Of a DNA stretch of 64,000 bases, positions 1 to 8,395 are shown in pieces. The notes under the pieces are model-generated. The model worked only from the letters and a program-made list of their open reading frames with translations, was not told the origin of the DNA and ran no database searches. Source of the DNA: Spartinivicinus marinus (GTDB taxonomy: Bacteria > Pseudomonadota > Gammaproteobacteria > Pseudomonadales > Zooshikellaceae); assembly GCF_026309355.1 (NCBI RefSeq), contig NZ_JAPJZK010000001.1, positions 5,848,501-5,912,500 on the forward strand, read 5' to 3'. Each line of letters begins with the position of its first letter. Within the stretch, counting starts at the first letter, position 1. A program made the translations under genes and the position numbers.

Positions 1-2
1 AA

Positions 3-149
3 CTTAGAGAAGATTCACTGGCAAACCGTTGTTTTAAAAATTTCAATGATATTGTTGAGTCTTGTTGTGAGGCATGGAATGTATTTGTGAATAAGAAAAA
101 TAACATTAAAAGCTTGTGCTCCAGGTGCTGGGCTGTTTTAACAAGCTAA
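3..149 (+). pseudogene. C-terminal end of an IS630-family transposase (partial, runs off left edge)
   Basis: The frame starting at base 3 reads 48 codons to a TAA at 147-149. The peptide has the layout of the last part of IS630 transposases: a run like LANRCFKNF, then IVESCCEAWN, then a closing SLCSRCWA segment. The catalytic DDE residues would lie left of the window, so activity cannot be judged. IS630 elements insert at TA. The end of the element must lie within about 15 bases after the stop, where the sequence changes to the duplicated gene fragment beginning TAATACC at 165. The family call rests on the recognisable C-terminal pattern only. Confidence 0.7.
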
Positions 150-164
150 TAAACAGGATTGGTA

Positions 165-614
165 TAATACCGCCATTATATGCCGCTGTGATTGCTGATC
201 TTGAATAAAGGCTTGGGCTTGTTTCACATTGCTAATTTCTGGCAGCCGCGTTAATTGGGCTATGGTAGGATCACGGTATTGTAAAGCTAACTCAGCAGCA
301 TGGTGTAAACCTAATGGTTCTAGCATTAATTCATTATCCCTAGCTTGGTCAGCATCATACCAACTGCATTGCTGACAATAGGCTTGCCATTCTACAATAT
401 CACTGGCTAATTGAAGTGCTTGTGTGTCATTAGGCGATAACTGTAGTACTTGTTGAATGCATTGTTTAGCTAAGGGCTGAACACCACTACTGTAGCCACA
501 AAGGGCTAAGTTATGCCATAGGGCAGTTTGATTAAGCGTGGACAGATTATTTGTAGTGCACTTAGGATTAGATTGATCCGCCCATGCCAATACCCATTGT
601 AAGCAATGTAAATA
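165..614 (-). pseudogene. Partial duplicate of the methyltransferase-GNAT gene (both ends missing)
   Basis: These 450 bases match 2043-2492 inside the neighbouring large gene without gaps. I count four differences (at 267, 318, 342 and 366; about 99 percent identity). All four fall at third codon positions and leave the encoded peptide unchanged. The copy corresponds to about residues 577-726 of the 843-aa protein, which is the end of the middle region and the first part of the acetyltransferase domain. It begins abruptly next to the reverse transcriptase 3' end and stops at a TA next to the IS630 end. A GTG-started ORF (138-632) reads through it but carries unrelated flanking codons at both ends, so I treat it as a broken copy. 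Confidence 0.9.
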
Positions 615-639
615 AGGTAAAAAACAGGACACCCAAAAA

Positions 640-1656
640 TTATCCAGCAGCCTCCAACGCCACCAAACAACCCTCTAAGGCCCCATCCAACTTCACTCCG
701 CTTCTCACCCACTGCCACCACCGTTTGATATACATTTTCACCGCTTCAACAGAAGCTGCTTGCTCATAAAGCCGAAGTTGTTTATCTCGATGGTTTGTCA
801 AGGTTTTTTCGGCTAACAACACCCCAAGCCCTGCTGATGGACCCAAGCGATAGCCTAACCAGTTGAACCCTTTAGTAATTCGACCAATAAATGTTTTATC
901 TGGTGCTTTTTCCATTTTTAACACACTCAGCACCTGATTCATGAGTTTTACGCCGGTTCTTAATTGACGTTTTGTTTTCGTAAGTAACACCCAATCATCC
1001 ATGAACCTTACATAAACCAAATTATGTTTTTTTGCATGGCTGGTTAATTGATTATCTAATTCCGTTAAAAATAAAGCACCTAACAAGGGTGATAATGACG
1101 AGCCTTTAGTAATCCCTTTTTCAACGAAAAATAATTCAGCATTAACATCATCTAAATGATTTAAAAATTGCGTGATTAAATCTAAAACAACTTCATCATT
1201 CATTACCCTGCGTAATTGCTCTATTAATATTGCATGATCAATACTGGCATAATAAGACTTCACATCAGACTTCATGACATGGGTATAACGACTGCAATGT
1301 AAAGCAACTTTCATTACCGCTGCTTTGGCACCACCATGTCCCTTTAAGTGAAAGCAGCAGGGGCTAATAGACGGCTTTAACCTCTTTGTAAGGACCAATG
1401 TCATTGCTTTTTGTACTAACGCATCTTGAGCATTCCAAACCCCAATACTGTGTCCGTCTATTTTGCAGGCTTTACATGGTGAAAAACGATAGTCGCCGGC
1501 GATTAACTGTTTTTGAATAATGGGCTTGATCGCTTGCCAATGAAAACGACAGTGCCATACGGAATTATTGTAATGACTATTCTTTCGGCTTTTACACAAC
1601 CATTCAAAGGCTTCATCAATAATCTCATCACTGGCTAGTTGATGAATCAACGACAA
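640..1656 (-). CDS. Reverse transcriptase, group II-intron-like, RT domain only (338 aa)
   Basis: The RT fingers and palm motifs are present in order: KSDVKSYYASIDH (about 129-141), GITKGSSLSPLLGA (181-194), the catalytic FMDD box (218-221) and FIGRITKGFNWLGY (256-269). There is no obvious endonuclease or long maturase X domain after the palm, so it is shorter than full group II intron proteins. Motif 4 reads SLSP, not the SQ typical of diversity-generating retroelements, and I see no retron-like features. The start chosen is TTG at 1656, preceded on the minus strand by a GGGAG ribosome site about 9 bases upstream. It lies 32 bases downstream of the large enzyme gene and 25 bases upstream of that gene's partial copy. 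Its role is unknown: intron remnant, defence RT or cassette mobility are all possible. Confidence 0.85.
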   Translation of the reverse strand: MSLIHQLASDEIIDEAFEWLCKSRKNSHYNNSVWHCRFHWQAIKPIIQKQLIAGDYRFSPCKACKIDGHSIGVWNAQDALVQKAMTLVLTKRLKPSISPCCFHLKGHGGAKAAVMKVALHCSRYTHVMKSDVKSYYASIDHAILIEQLRRVMNDEVVLDLITQFLNHLDDVNAELFFVEKGITKGSSLSPLLGALFLTELDNQLTSHAKKHNLVYVRFMDDWVLLTKTKRQLRTGVKLMNQVLSVLKMEKAPDKTFIGRITKGFNWLGYRLGPSAGLGVLLAEKTLTNHRDKQLRLYEQAASVEAVKMYIKRWWQWVRSGVKLDGALEGCLVALEAAG

Positions 1657-1688
1657 TGGTATTTATCTCCCAACGTTATACCCACCTA

Positions 1689-4220
1689 TCATTCAATTAA
1701 ACTAACAACAAAATACAACTCCCGCTGCACATCAAAAACATCTCCCGCAGCCCCATCAGCAAACCCACTAAACCCAACCTTGCCTAACACCCGCTGCGAA
1801 TGGCTATTATGCCCCCATACTGAAGTATAAAGACATTTTAACCCCATTTTTCGTGCTTGTGTTAAAGCCAACCTAGCCGCTCGGGTACCAAAGCCCCGGC
1901 ATTGGTAGTCGGTGCCTATCCAAAAATAAAAATAACCAGCACTATCTGTATCTGTTTCCGAAAGTGTCAAGCCAGGCAAGCCTGAGAAGCTATCTGTTAG
2001 CGGTTCAATGCTCACCACACCCACTAGGCCAAAATTATCGTGTAATACCGCCATTATATGCCGCTGTGATTGCTGATCTTGAATAAAGGCTTGGGCTTGT
2101 TTCACATTGCTAATTTCTGGCAGCCGCGTTAATTGGGCTATGGTGGGATCACGGTATTGTAAAGCTAACTCAGCAGCATGGTGTAAACCTAATGGCTCTA
2201 GCATTAATTCATTATCCCTGGCTTGGTCAGCATCATACCAACTACATTGCTGACAATAGGCTTGCCATTCTACAATATCACTGGCTAATTGAAGTGCTTG
2301 TGTGTCATTAGGCGATAACTGTAGTACTTGTTGAATGCATTGTTTAGCTAAGGGCTGAACACCACTACTGTAGCCACAAAGGGCTAAGTTATGCCATAGG
2401 GCAGTTTGATTAAGCGTGGACAGATTATTTGTAGTGCACTTAGGATTAGATTGATCCGCCCATGCCAATACCCATTGTAAGCAATGTAAATAGATGGTTT
2501 TAGCTAGGCCCCAGCCACTTAAATCAATGGCTAATAAACCAAGGGTGAAAGCAAACTCTTCTTGCTCACCGATTATAAAATACTGACTCCAGGTTTGCTG
2601 CAAGCAGTCTAGCCAATCTAACCGACTATTAATAGGTACCCCTTGTTTTAATAACACCGGTAAAAACTGCTGGAGTACTATATAATCGTACTTGCTAAGC
2701 CGACAATAGCTGAGCATTTGCTCGCTGGTTAGTTCCTCTACCCGATTATGTAAACTACGTTTTACCATAAAAAAATCATCGGGATTAAAACCAGTCAACT
2801 GCTGTTCTACAACATGTTGCGTTGCTGGAAACTGCCTAGCAGCTACTTCATCTTTCAGTCTATCATTTGAGGTTGGCTGATTGATCATTAATACTTGATA
2901 CACTAAACCCTGATCACGGTGTTGTTGTTGAAAATACCAGCTTGTTTCAGGATCATGGGAATTTTCAGATTTAGCCTTAATTACCTCTAACCATTGCGCC
3001 AATCCATGAAAATTAATGGGTAAAGAAAAACAACCATGGGCAGCTAAGCGTGGTAAGCCTTGCTGGCGCACTTGACTTAATTGACTATAGCCTCTGTCAG
3101 CCATTAATAATAACAACTGACCACGGGCTAATTGTTGCAACTGTTGTATACAGTGCATCGCACTGGTAGGAAGTAACAATGGCTGACTGGATAAGTGTTT
3201 TAAATAATACTGCACAATCGATAATAAACTCGGCTCTAGACTCGGTACTAGTGTAGATGGGAATATGCCTAAATTTTCACCGCCTGCTAACAGTGATTCA
3301 TTTGTTAAGGATTCACAGGATAAGGAATCACATAGCCGCCAACGATAATGCAATGTCAAGTCCTTAAACAGCCCTTTGCCTTTCTGGTGCTTTTGAATAA
3401 CTGCTTTTTCAGCACTTCCATTAATAGACTCAATGGCAACTTCACCCTGATAAAACTGCCCATAATGACAATAGCTTAAGGTTTGAGGTAAACCATCAAA
3501 TACATAATTTGCAATGGCAATTAAAGGGTTGCTGCTTGCCTGAACTATTTGAGTTAGTGCCGGATTATCAAATGGGTTGTTAGTAGCTTTTTTAACAGTG
3601 TTTTTTGGCGCCAGATCAACCTGAATTACTTGCACTTGCCCAGATGCTAAATAAGGCAATAATTGTGGGTGTTGTTGTAAAAACTCACAATTTTTTGGTG
3701 CAAATTCACTGATAAGCAACACTAGCGGTAGATCAGCTAATCCGTAATTTGGTAGCTTTTTTTCCAGTTGCTTTAATAAGTAATAAGCGAAACGACCAGA
3801 CCCTGCACCTAGCTCTAACATATAGATTGGGCTATTTACATTGATGAGCTGCTGGCTCAAACCATCCAACAGATAATGGATAATAATTTCAGCATAACAG
3901 GCGGCCAGGGTGGGGTTACTGGTAATATAATGAGGGACTTGTTTCGTTTGCCAAGCTGCCGGCCCTTGATCAATAAAATAATCCCGCTGCATTTGCCACA
4001 AAGGGGATTGACTAAAATCATAATAATCCCCCACAAAGGCTGAATTAGCTGGGGGCTGTAATAAATCTGCGGCCGTTGGGTCATAATGAAACAACTTCTC
4101 TTCCATTTGCTGGGCATAGGCTGCTTGCCATTGTTTTTCATCTGCCTGCATTAATAGCGGTTGCGATTCCATTAGCTGCAATTGTTGAAGTGCATGTACA
4201 TCATTAATAAAAAATGTCAT
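1689..4220 (-). CDS. Large SAM-methyltransferase / GNAT acetyltransferase fusion, last gene of the eCIS block
   Basis: This 843-aa protein has three parts. The first (about 90-300) has a class I SAM-binding signature, MLELGAGSGR near residue 134-143, after a YITSNPTLAACYAEII segment as in MidA/NDUFAF7-like methyltransferases. The middle is Gln/Leu-rich and helical, with no domain I can name. The last 165 or so residues form a GNAT N-acetyltransferase with the acetyl-CoA loop pattern QCRGFGTRAARLAL and a closing RVLGKVGF. It follows PAAR in the same direction after a 187-base gap that holds a repeat element. It could modify an eCIS component, be a cargo effector, or be an unrelated passenger; the sequence does not decide. 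Residues about 577-726 are duplicated at 165-614. Confidence 0.75.
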   Translation of the reverse strand: MTFFINDVHALQQLQLMESQPLLMQADEKQWQAAYAQQMEEKLFHYDPTAADLLQPPANSAFVGDYYDFSQSPLWQMQRDYFIDQGPAAWQTKQVPHYITSNPTLAACYAEIIIHYLLDGLSQQLINVNSPIYMLELGAGSGRFAYYLLKQLEKKLPNYGLADLPLVLLISEFAPKNCEFLQQHPQLLPYLASGQVQVIQVDLAPKNTVKKATNNPFDNPALTQIVQASSNPLIAIANYVFDGLPQTLSYCHYGQFYQGEVAIESINGSAEKAVIQKHQKGKGLFKDLTLHYRWRLCDSLSCESLTNESLLAGGENLGIFPSTLVPSLEPSLLSIVQYYLKHLSSQPLLLPTSAMHCIQQLQQLARGQLLLLMADRGYSQLSQVRQQGLPRLAAHGCFSLPINFHGLAQWLEVIKAKSENSHDPETSWYFQQQHRDQGLVYQVLMINQPTSNDRLKDEVAARQFPATQHVVEQQLTGFNPDDFFMVKRSLHNRVEELTSEQMLSYCRLSKYDYIVLQQFLPVLLKQGVPINSRLDWLDCLQQTWSQYFIIGEQEEFAFTLGLLAIDLSGWGLAKTIYLHCLQWVLAWADQSNPKCTTNNLSTLNQTALWHNLALCGYSSGVQPLAKQCIQQVLQLSPNDTQALQLASDIVEWQAYCQQCSWYDADQARDNELMLEPLGLHHAAELALQYRDPTIAQLTRLPEISNVKQAQAFIQDQQSQRHIMAVLHDNFGLVGVVSIEPLTDSFSGLPGLTLSETDTDSAGYFYFWIGTDYQCRGFGTRAARLALTQARKMGLKCLYTSVWGHNSHSQRVLGKVGFSGFADGAAGDVFDVQRELYFVVSLIE

Positions 4221-4284
4221 TTAGCCACTAACCTTTTTAACCATCCGCCTATTTACCAATTTTAAGATGACACAATTGCAAGAA

Positions 4285-4407
4285 ATACCCACAGCGAAAC
4301 TTTTTTAGGGGAGGCATCAAGCGATGAAACGAAGGAGCTTATAAAAAATAAGTGACTGAGTTGAAGAGAGCAGATAACAAACCCTAAAGATGGTTCGCGA
4401 AGGGTAT
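4285..4407. repeat. TATACCC-family miniature inverted-repeat element, copy 1
   Basis: About 123 bases with imperfect terminal inverted repeats (ATACCCACAGCGAAAC... and ...GGTTCGCGAAGGGTAT). The interior aligns with the copy at 25511-25636: both share TTTTTAGG-N-GAGGC, ATCAAG, and GATAACAAA before CCTAAA. There is no coding capacity. It fills most of the gap between the PAAR and methyltransferase genes. Confidence 0.7.
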
Positions 4408-4719
4408 TCATCCACCTATAAGCACCGTAGCTACCCCCTGCACAATAACGCCCCCATGGGCTGTTACATCACCCTTTCTCCCTGCTGGCTTACCATTGAT
4501 TTTTACTGTTGTTGAGCCATTCACTATTTTATTATCTCCCTGACTACCACACATAAATAAGGTTTCACCGAGAGCTGCTTGTTTACCACTAATCAAAACA
4601 TTAAGTGAACCTAAGCTCGGGGATGCTAATTTCAATTGGCGGCCAAGGTGTGGTGTTGGTCCAGGATCTAATTTAGGACAAGTATATAAATCTTCAACAG
4701 TTGCTGCTGGCATTCCCAT
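4408..4719 (-). CDS. PAAR-repeat spike-tip protein of the eCIS (Afp10-like)
   Basis: 103 aa with the PAAR pattern: Pro and Gly-rich turns, PTPHLGR near residue 22, FMCGSQGDNKI in the middle and a closing KINGKPAGRKGD-TAHGG segment. PAAR proteins cap the VgrG-like spike and sharpen it; they can also carry effectors. This one has no extra domain. The start overlaps the end of the upstream ATPase gene by 26 bases; a second in-frame ATG two codons later is also possible. In Afp/PVC clusters the PAAR gene normally follows gp25. Here it is displaced to after the ATPases. Confidence 0.85.
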   Translation of the reverse strand: MGMPAATVEDLYTCPKLDPGPTPHLGRQLKLASPSLGSLNVLISGKQAALGETLFMCGSQGDNKIVNGSTTVKINGKPAGRKGDVTAHGGVIVQGVATVLIGG

Positions 4720-6874
4720 GATTTTCTCCGTTCCTTAACCAATGATTTAATTGATATATTGCTGCTTTATTTTCTGTCTGTTTTTGTAACTCTATATTAA
4801 TGTGATGGGCTAATAATGCTTTATCAATAATGGGTGGGTTGGTTTGATTAACCATCATTTTATCAGTTAACAGCTGGCGTTTTACTGCCTGGGTAATATT
4901 ACTAATTTGCGCACCAGTTAAGGGAAATAGTAGAGCTAGCTCTTTTAAACAAATGGCATTAATTTTTGTGATTGCTTTTGGCCAATGATACTGCCACAGT
5001 TTTTCTCGGATTTTTACATTGGGTAAATTGAGTTGAATCACCCAATCTAGGCGCCTAAAAAATGCTGGGTCGATATTATCTTGATAATTTGTGGCTAATA
5101 ATAATAAGCCATTGAACTGTTCAATGCGCTGTAATAGATAATTAACCCCTAAGTTGGTGTTTTTATCTTGGGCATCTTGAACCGCCGTGCGACGTGTAAA
5201 TAATGAATCGGCTTCATCAAAAAACAACACACAGGGTTGTTGCTCTGCTTGGTTAAACACTGCAGCTAAGTTTTTCTCGGTTTCACCAATCCATTTACTG
5301 GCTATTTTTGCTAAATCCACCCGGTAGAGCGGTATTTGTAATTCATTAGCTAGCGCTTGGGCACAGTGGGTCTTACCAGTACCCGGTGGACCATAGAGCA
5401 ATACTTTTAGCCCTGTTATTCTCGTGCTTGGCTGCTCTCTTATTTGGGCTAGATTATATTCAAACTGATGAATAATACTGTGTAATTGTTGTTGTATGCC
5501 TTTCTCTACAAAACAGTCTTGTAAACCAATGTTAGAAACCATCCGGGTAGCCACACCGGCCAACTGTTCTGGTTGGTTTTGAGTGGCCAAGGACATAAGA
5601 CGATCAATTATATTTTCTGGCATTATATCAGGGTCAAGATCATTCTGGCTGTTTTGCGAACACTGGTTTTCTGTAAAATCCTCCTCCATAACTCGATGTG
5701 ACAGCTGCATGATGTGCCCAGGCAAACTGGGAAAACGATGGGCTAACGTTAGCCATTCATCTTCTGACATAGCTACCCGATTGATCCCATGCTGTTCATA
5801 CTGATAACTAACAAAAGTTTGCCATAGTTGAGCTTGCACCGCTGGTTGAAATACATCAACTGTTAATTGGTCGTTAAAATACGGGGTTAAAGCCATTGGT
5901 AAAGCTATTGAATTTATTGCGGTATTCTCTAATGGGTTATGGGTTAACTCACCAAATATGAGTAATCTTGGTGCTTGGTTTAGCCAATTGGCTATAAGTG
6001 GCACGGCCGCTTTATTTTCTGCTAAGTAAGCCGCCCCATTGGGCCAATATAAGATCCCATTGGTTAAGTTCAAGTAACGTAAGCAATCGATAAGTACCGA
6101 ATGAAACTCTTGATATTGAGTAAACACGGCTTGATTTAACTCATAAATCGGTTGGGCTAACTGTTTAGCAAGCGATATCGCACTAGTACGTTTCCCTGCC
6201 CCTTGGCCACCATTAATCACTAGAATTTGGCTGGTTTGATATGTGGTTAATTTTTCATGAATACCAAAAGTTTTCCTATCCCTATTAAATGTATCCACCA
6301 CTGGCCAGGGTGGCTTTTTAAGAGGTGTTAATAGCTCTTGGATTTCAGGTGGTAATATTTCGGGGGGCAATTGATGTAATTCATTTAACTGGTTTAATCG
6401 TGCTAAAAACCATTGTAGTAGGTCATGGGCTACCCATAAGGGCTGATATAGCTTTGCTGCACCTCTCCCCTGGACAGTTAATAGCCGCCAATGAAATAAA
6501 GGGGAATTATCCCACAGTTGGGATAAATAAGTATGATGTGTCTGCTCAGTATCACAAATCATGGATATTAATAAGTCAATAGTAGGCTCTGGCTGCCCAT
6601 GAAGCTTTTGGTAAATCACCCGATAACGAGGGTAAACACTAGGTAATACGGCTAATAATAAAATCATTAGCGCCAACCCGGTTAACTGGAAGCTTCGTTT
6701 TAAAGGCTGCAACTGCGGAGATTCCGCCAATTGAACCTGCAGCTGCTGAATATGCTGTTTAAGCATTTGCTGATGTTCAGCAGTGTGCTCATGTGAATTA
6801 ACATCAGCCAATAACCATTCATACAACTGTTGTGGAATGATTGCTGTCTGCTGGAAAAGGTCAGATAAGTTCAT
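4694..6874 (-). CDS. AAA+ ATPase of the eCIS with N-terminal membrane segment (726 aa)
   Basis: The C-terminal half is a canonical AAA+ module: Walker A GPPGTGKT near residue 498, Walker B VLFFDEADSLF near 550, and arginine-finger-region text FFRRLDWVI. The N-terminal half holds a second, degenerate nucleotide-binding fold with GGQGAGKRT near residue 223. A hydrophobic stretch near residues 68-88 (LTGLALMILLLAVLPS) may be a membrane segment. Afp15-type ATPases act in eCIS assembly. This gene is the second of two AAA+ genes in a row and is longer than the usual single one. It lies 12 bases after the first ATPase gene and overlaps PAAR. Confidence 0.85.
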   Translation of the reverse strand: MNLSDLFQQTAIIPQQLYEWLLADVNSHEHTAEHQQMLKQHIQQLQVQLAESPQLQPLKRSFQLTGLALMILLLAVLPSVYPRYRVIYQKLHGQPEPTIDLLISMICDTEQTHHTYLSQLWDNSPLFHWRLLTVQGRGAAKLYQPLWVAHDLLQWFLARLNQLNELHQLPPEILPPEIQELLTPLKKPPWPVVDTFNRDRKTFGIHEKLTTYQTSQILVINGGQGAGKRTSAISLAKQLAQPIYELNQAVFTQYQEFHSVLIDCLRYLNLTNGILYWPNGAAYLAENKAAVPLIANWLNQAPRLLIFGELTHNPLENTAINSIALPMALTPYFNDQLTVDVFQPAVQAQLWQTFVSYQYEQHGINRVAMSEDEWLTLAHRFPSLPGHIMQLSHRVMEEDFTENQCSQNSQNDLDPDIMPENIIDRLMSLATQNQPEQLAGVATRMVSNIGLQDCFVEKGIQQQLHSIIHQFEYNLAQIREQPSTRITGLKVLLYGPPGTGKTHCAQALANELQIPLYRVDLAKIASKWIGETEKNLAAVFNQAEQQPCVLFFDEADSLFTRRTAVQDAQDKNTNLGVNYLLQRIEQFNGLLLLATNYQDNIDPAFFRRLDWVIQLNLPNVKIREKLWQYHWPKAITKINAICLKELALLFPLTGAQISNITQAVKRQLLTDKMMVNQTNPPIIDKALLAHHINIELQKQTENKAAIYQLNHWLRNGENHGNASSNC

Positions 6875-6886
6875 AAAATTGCCATT

Positions 6887-8395
6887 TTACAGATAAACAC
6901 CTTCTTTTAATAATTCCCGCTTAATTCCCTGTAGCAACATTTCCTTTTGAATAACTGGTTGCTGTTCATCTGGCAGGTGATTATCGATAGCCTCCAGGGC
7001 AAGGTTAAGTATAATATTGGTAATTAACCCACCACTGACTGGGTATTGCTTAGCAATTTCACGAAAATCAATATCATCTGCAAAAGCAATGGTTGCTGGT
7101 ACAGCTTGTTGCCACAGTTGTAGCCGCTGTTGTTCATCAGGTAAGGGAAAATGTACTATAGACTGCAAACGCCGGGTAAAGGCTTCATCAATATTATCTT
7201 TTAAATTACTGGCTAAAATAATTAGCCCTGGGTAGGCTTCTATACGCTGTAATAAAAAGCCAATTTCTTGGTTAGCATAGCGATCATTGGCCGTCTGTAC
7301 GCTGGTACGCTGACTGAAAAGCGCATCCGCTTCATCAAAAAATAAAATCCATTGGTGTTGTTCTGCCGTATCAAATAATAACGCCAGGTTTTTGCTGGTT
7401 TCACCTACCCATTTAGATACCACCTGGGACAAGTCAACCCGATAAACAGGTAATTCAGCAGGATGCTTATTTATGTGTTGACATGAGGTACAGATTTTAC
7501 CTAATAAAGCTGCTGTTAAGCTTTTACCTGTACCAGGGGGGCCATAAAACAAGGCACGATAACCGGGTTTAATGAGTTTATTGAGAACGGTATCTTTTTC
7601 CAATTGCTGCTTATACTGCAACCAACGTTTAATATCCACTAAACTGGTCGTCACACACTCTGCGACTACTAAATCATCCCATGTAAGCTGCGTAGTGATG
7701 TGCTGTGCAGGAAAATCCGCCAATGGTGTCAAGATTTGCTGTTCGGCTAAACCTAGCCATTGCTGACAAGTGACAGGGTTTATTTGTAACGGCTGTAACC
7801 AGGGATCAGCGTGATTACTTGATGATAACAACACTTTATGTTGCTGTAACGAACTCTCACCTTGCATATAAGGCAATAGTTGTAATCGAGTCGCTAACAG
7901 TTGTTGACTATCATTCTGAATAGCCAGTGTAGACGGATTTGGTTGGCCAAGTTGGTTATGTTGCATAGGCCAACAACGCGTCAGAAGCCAAGCAGTAGTT
8001 TGCCAGCTAGGTTCGATAGCGCCCTCCTCCTTACTATGCCCTTGGTTATTGACCCTTAATCCCGCTTGTGGATGCTGTTTTATTGGCAGTAATACCGCTG
8101 GTAATAAATAAGCAGCGAGTGCCAAATTCATAATCAGTCGCACCTTATTAAGCTCAGAATTATTTTGATAGTGTTGGTTTAACCATTGATGATAACCAAT
8201 TAACTGAGGCTTTAATGGTGGAGGGGGGATTATTTGATACCATTGATTAACGTCACCTTCAACATCATCACTCGTATTTAATCCATCAGTACTACACTGA
8301 TTGTTATTCATGTCTAAACGCAGTGCAGAGTCTATTAGTGCAGATAGCCAATCAAATTCATCAGCTAAATATTGTATTGAAACGTCATTATTCAC
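6887..8395 (-). CDS. AAA+ ATPase of the eCIS (Afp15-like, 502 aa)
   Basis: A helical N-terminal region of about 250 residues is followed by an AAA+ domain with Walker A GPPGTGKS near residue 286, Walker B ILFFDEADALF near 348 and an ASNLKDNIDEAFTRRL arginine-finger segment. It resembles Afp15/Pvc15, the conserved ATPase thought to help assemble or load eCIS particles. The start overlaps the stop of the tape-measure gene by four bases (ATGA type), indicating translational coupling. Together with the next gene it forms an unusual pair of ATPases in one eCIS operon. Confidence 0.88.
   Translation of the reverse strand: MNNDVSIQYLADEFDWLSALIDSALRLDMNNNQCSTDGLNTSDDVEGDVNQWYQIIPPPPLKPQLIGYHQWLNQHYQNNSELNKVRLIMNLALAAYLLPAVLLPIKQHPQAGLRVNNQGHSKEEGAIEPSWQTTAWLLTRCWPMQHNQLGQPNPSTLAIQNDSQQLLATRLQLLPYMQGESSLQQHKVLLSSSNHADPWLQPLQINPVTCQQWLGLAEQQILTPLADFPAQHITTQLTWDDLVVAECVTTSLVDIKRWLQYKQQLEKDTVLNKLIKPGYRALFYGPPGTGKSLTAALLGKICTSCQHINKHPAELPVYRVDLSQVVSKWVGETSKNLALLFDTAEQHQWILFFDEADALFSQRTSVQTANDRYANQEIGFLLQRIEAYPGLIILASNLKDNIDEAFTRRLQSIVHFPLPDEQQRLQLWQQAVPATIAFADDIDFREIAKQYPVSGGLITNIILNLALEAIDNHLPDEQQPVIQKEMLLQGIKRELLKEGVYL

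Noticed and set aside
640-1656. Retron with msr/msd RNA
   Set aside because: No inverted-repeat non-coding block before the RT. The upstream gap is only 32 bases, and the RT looks group II-like.
1677-1683. TATACCC next to the RT start as a repeat-family end
   Set aside because: Only the seven bases match; the adjoining bases do not follow the family end.
165-2492. Diversity-generating retroelement (template/variable repeat pair with RT)
   Set aside because: The RT has SLSP rather than the SQ motif of DGR enzymes, the repeat is 450 bases instead of about 100-150, and the four differences are not at adenines of one strand and are all silent.
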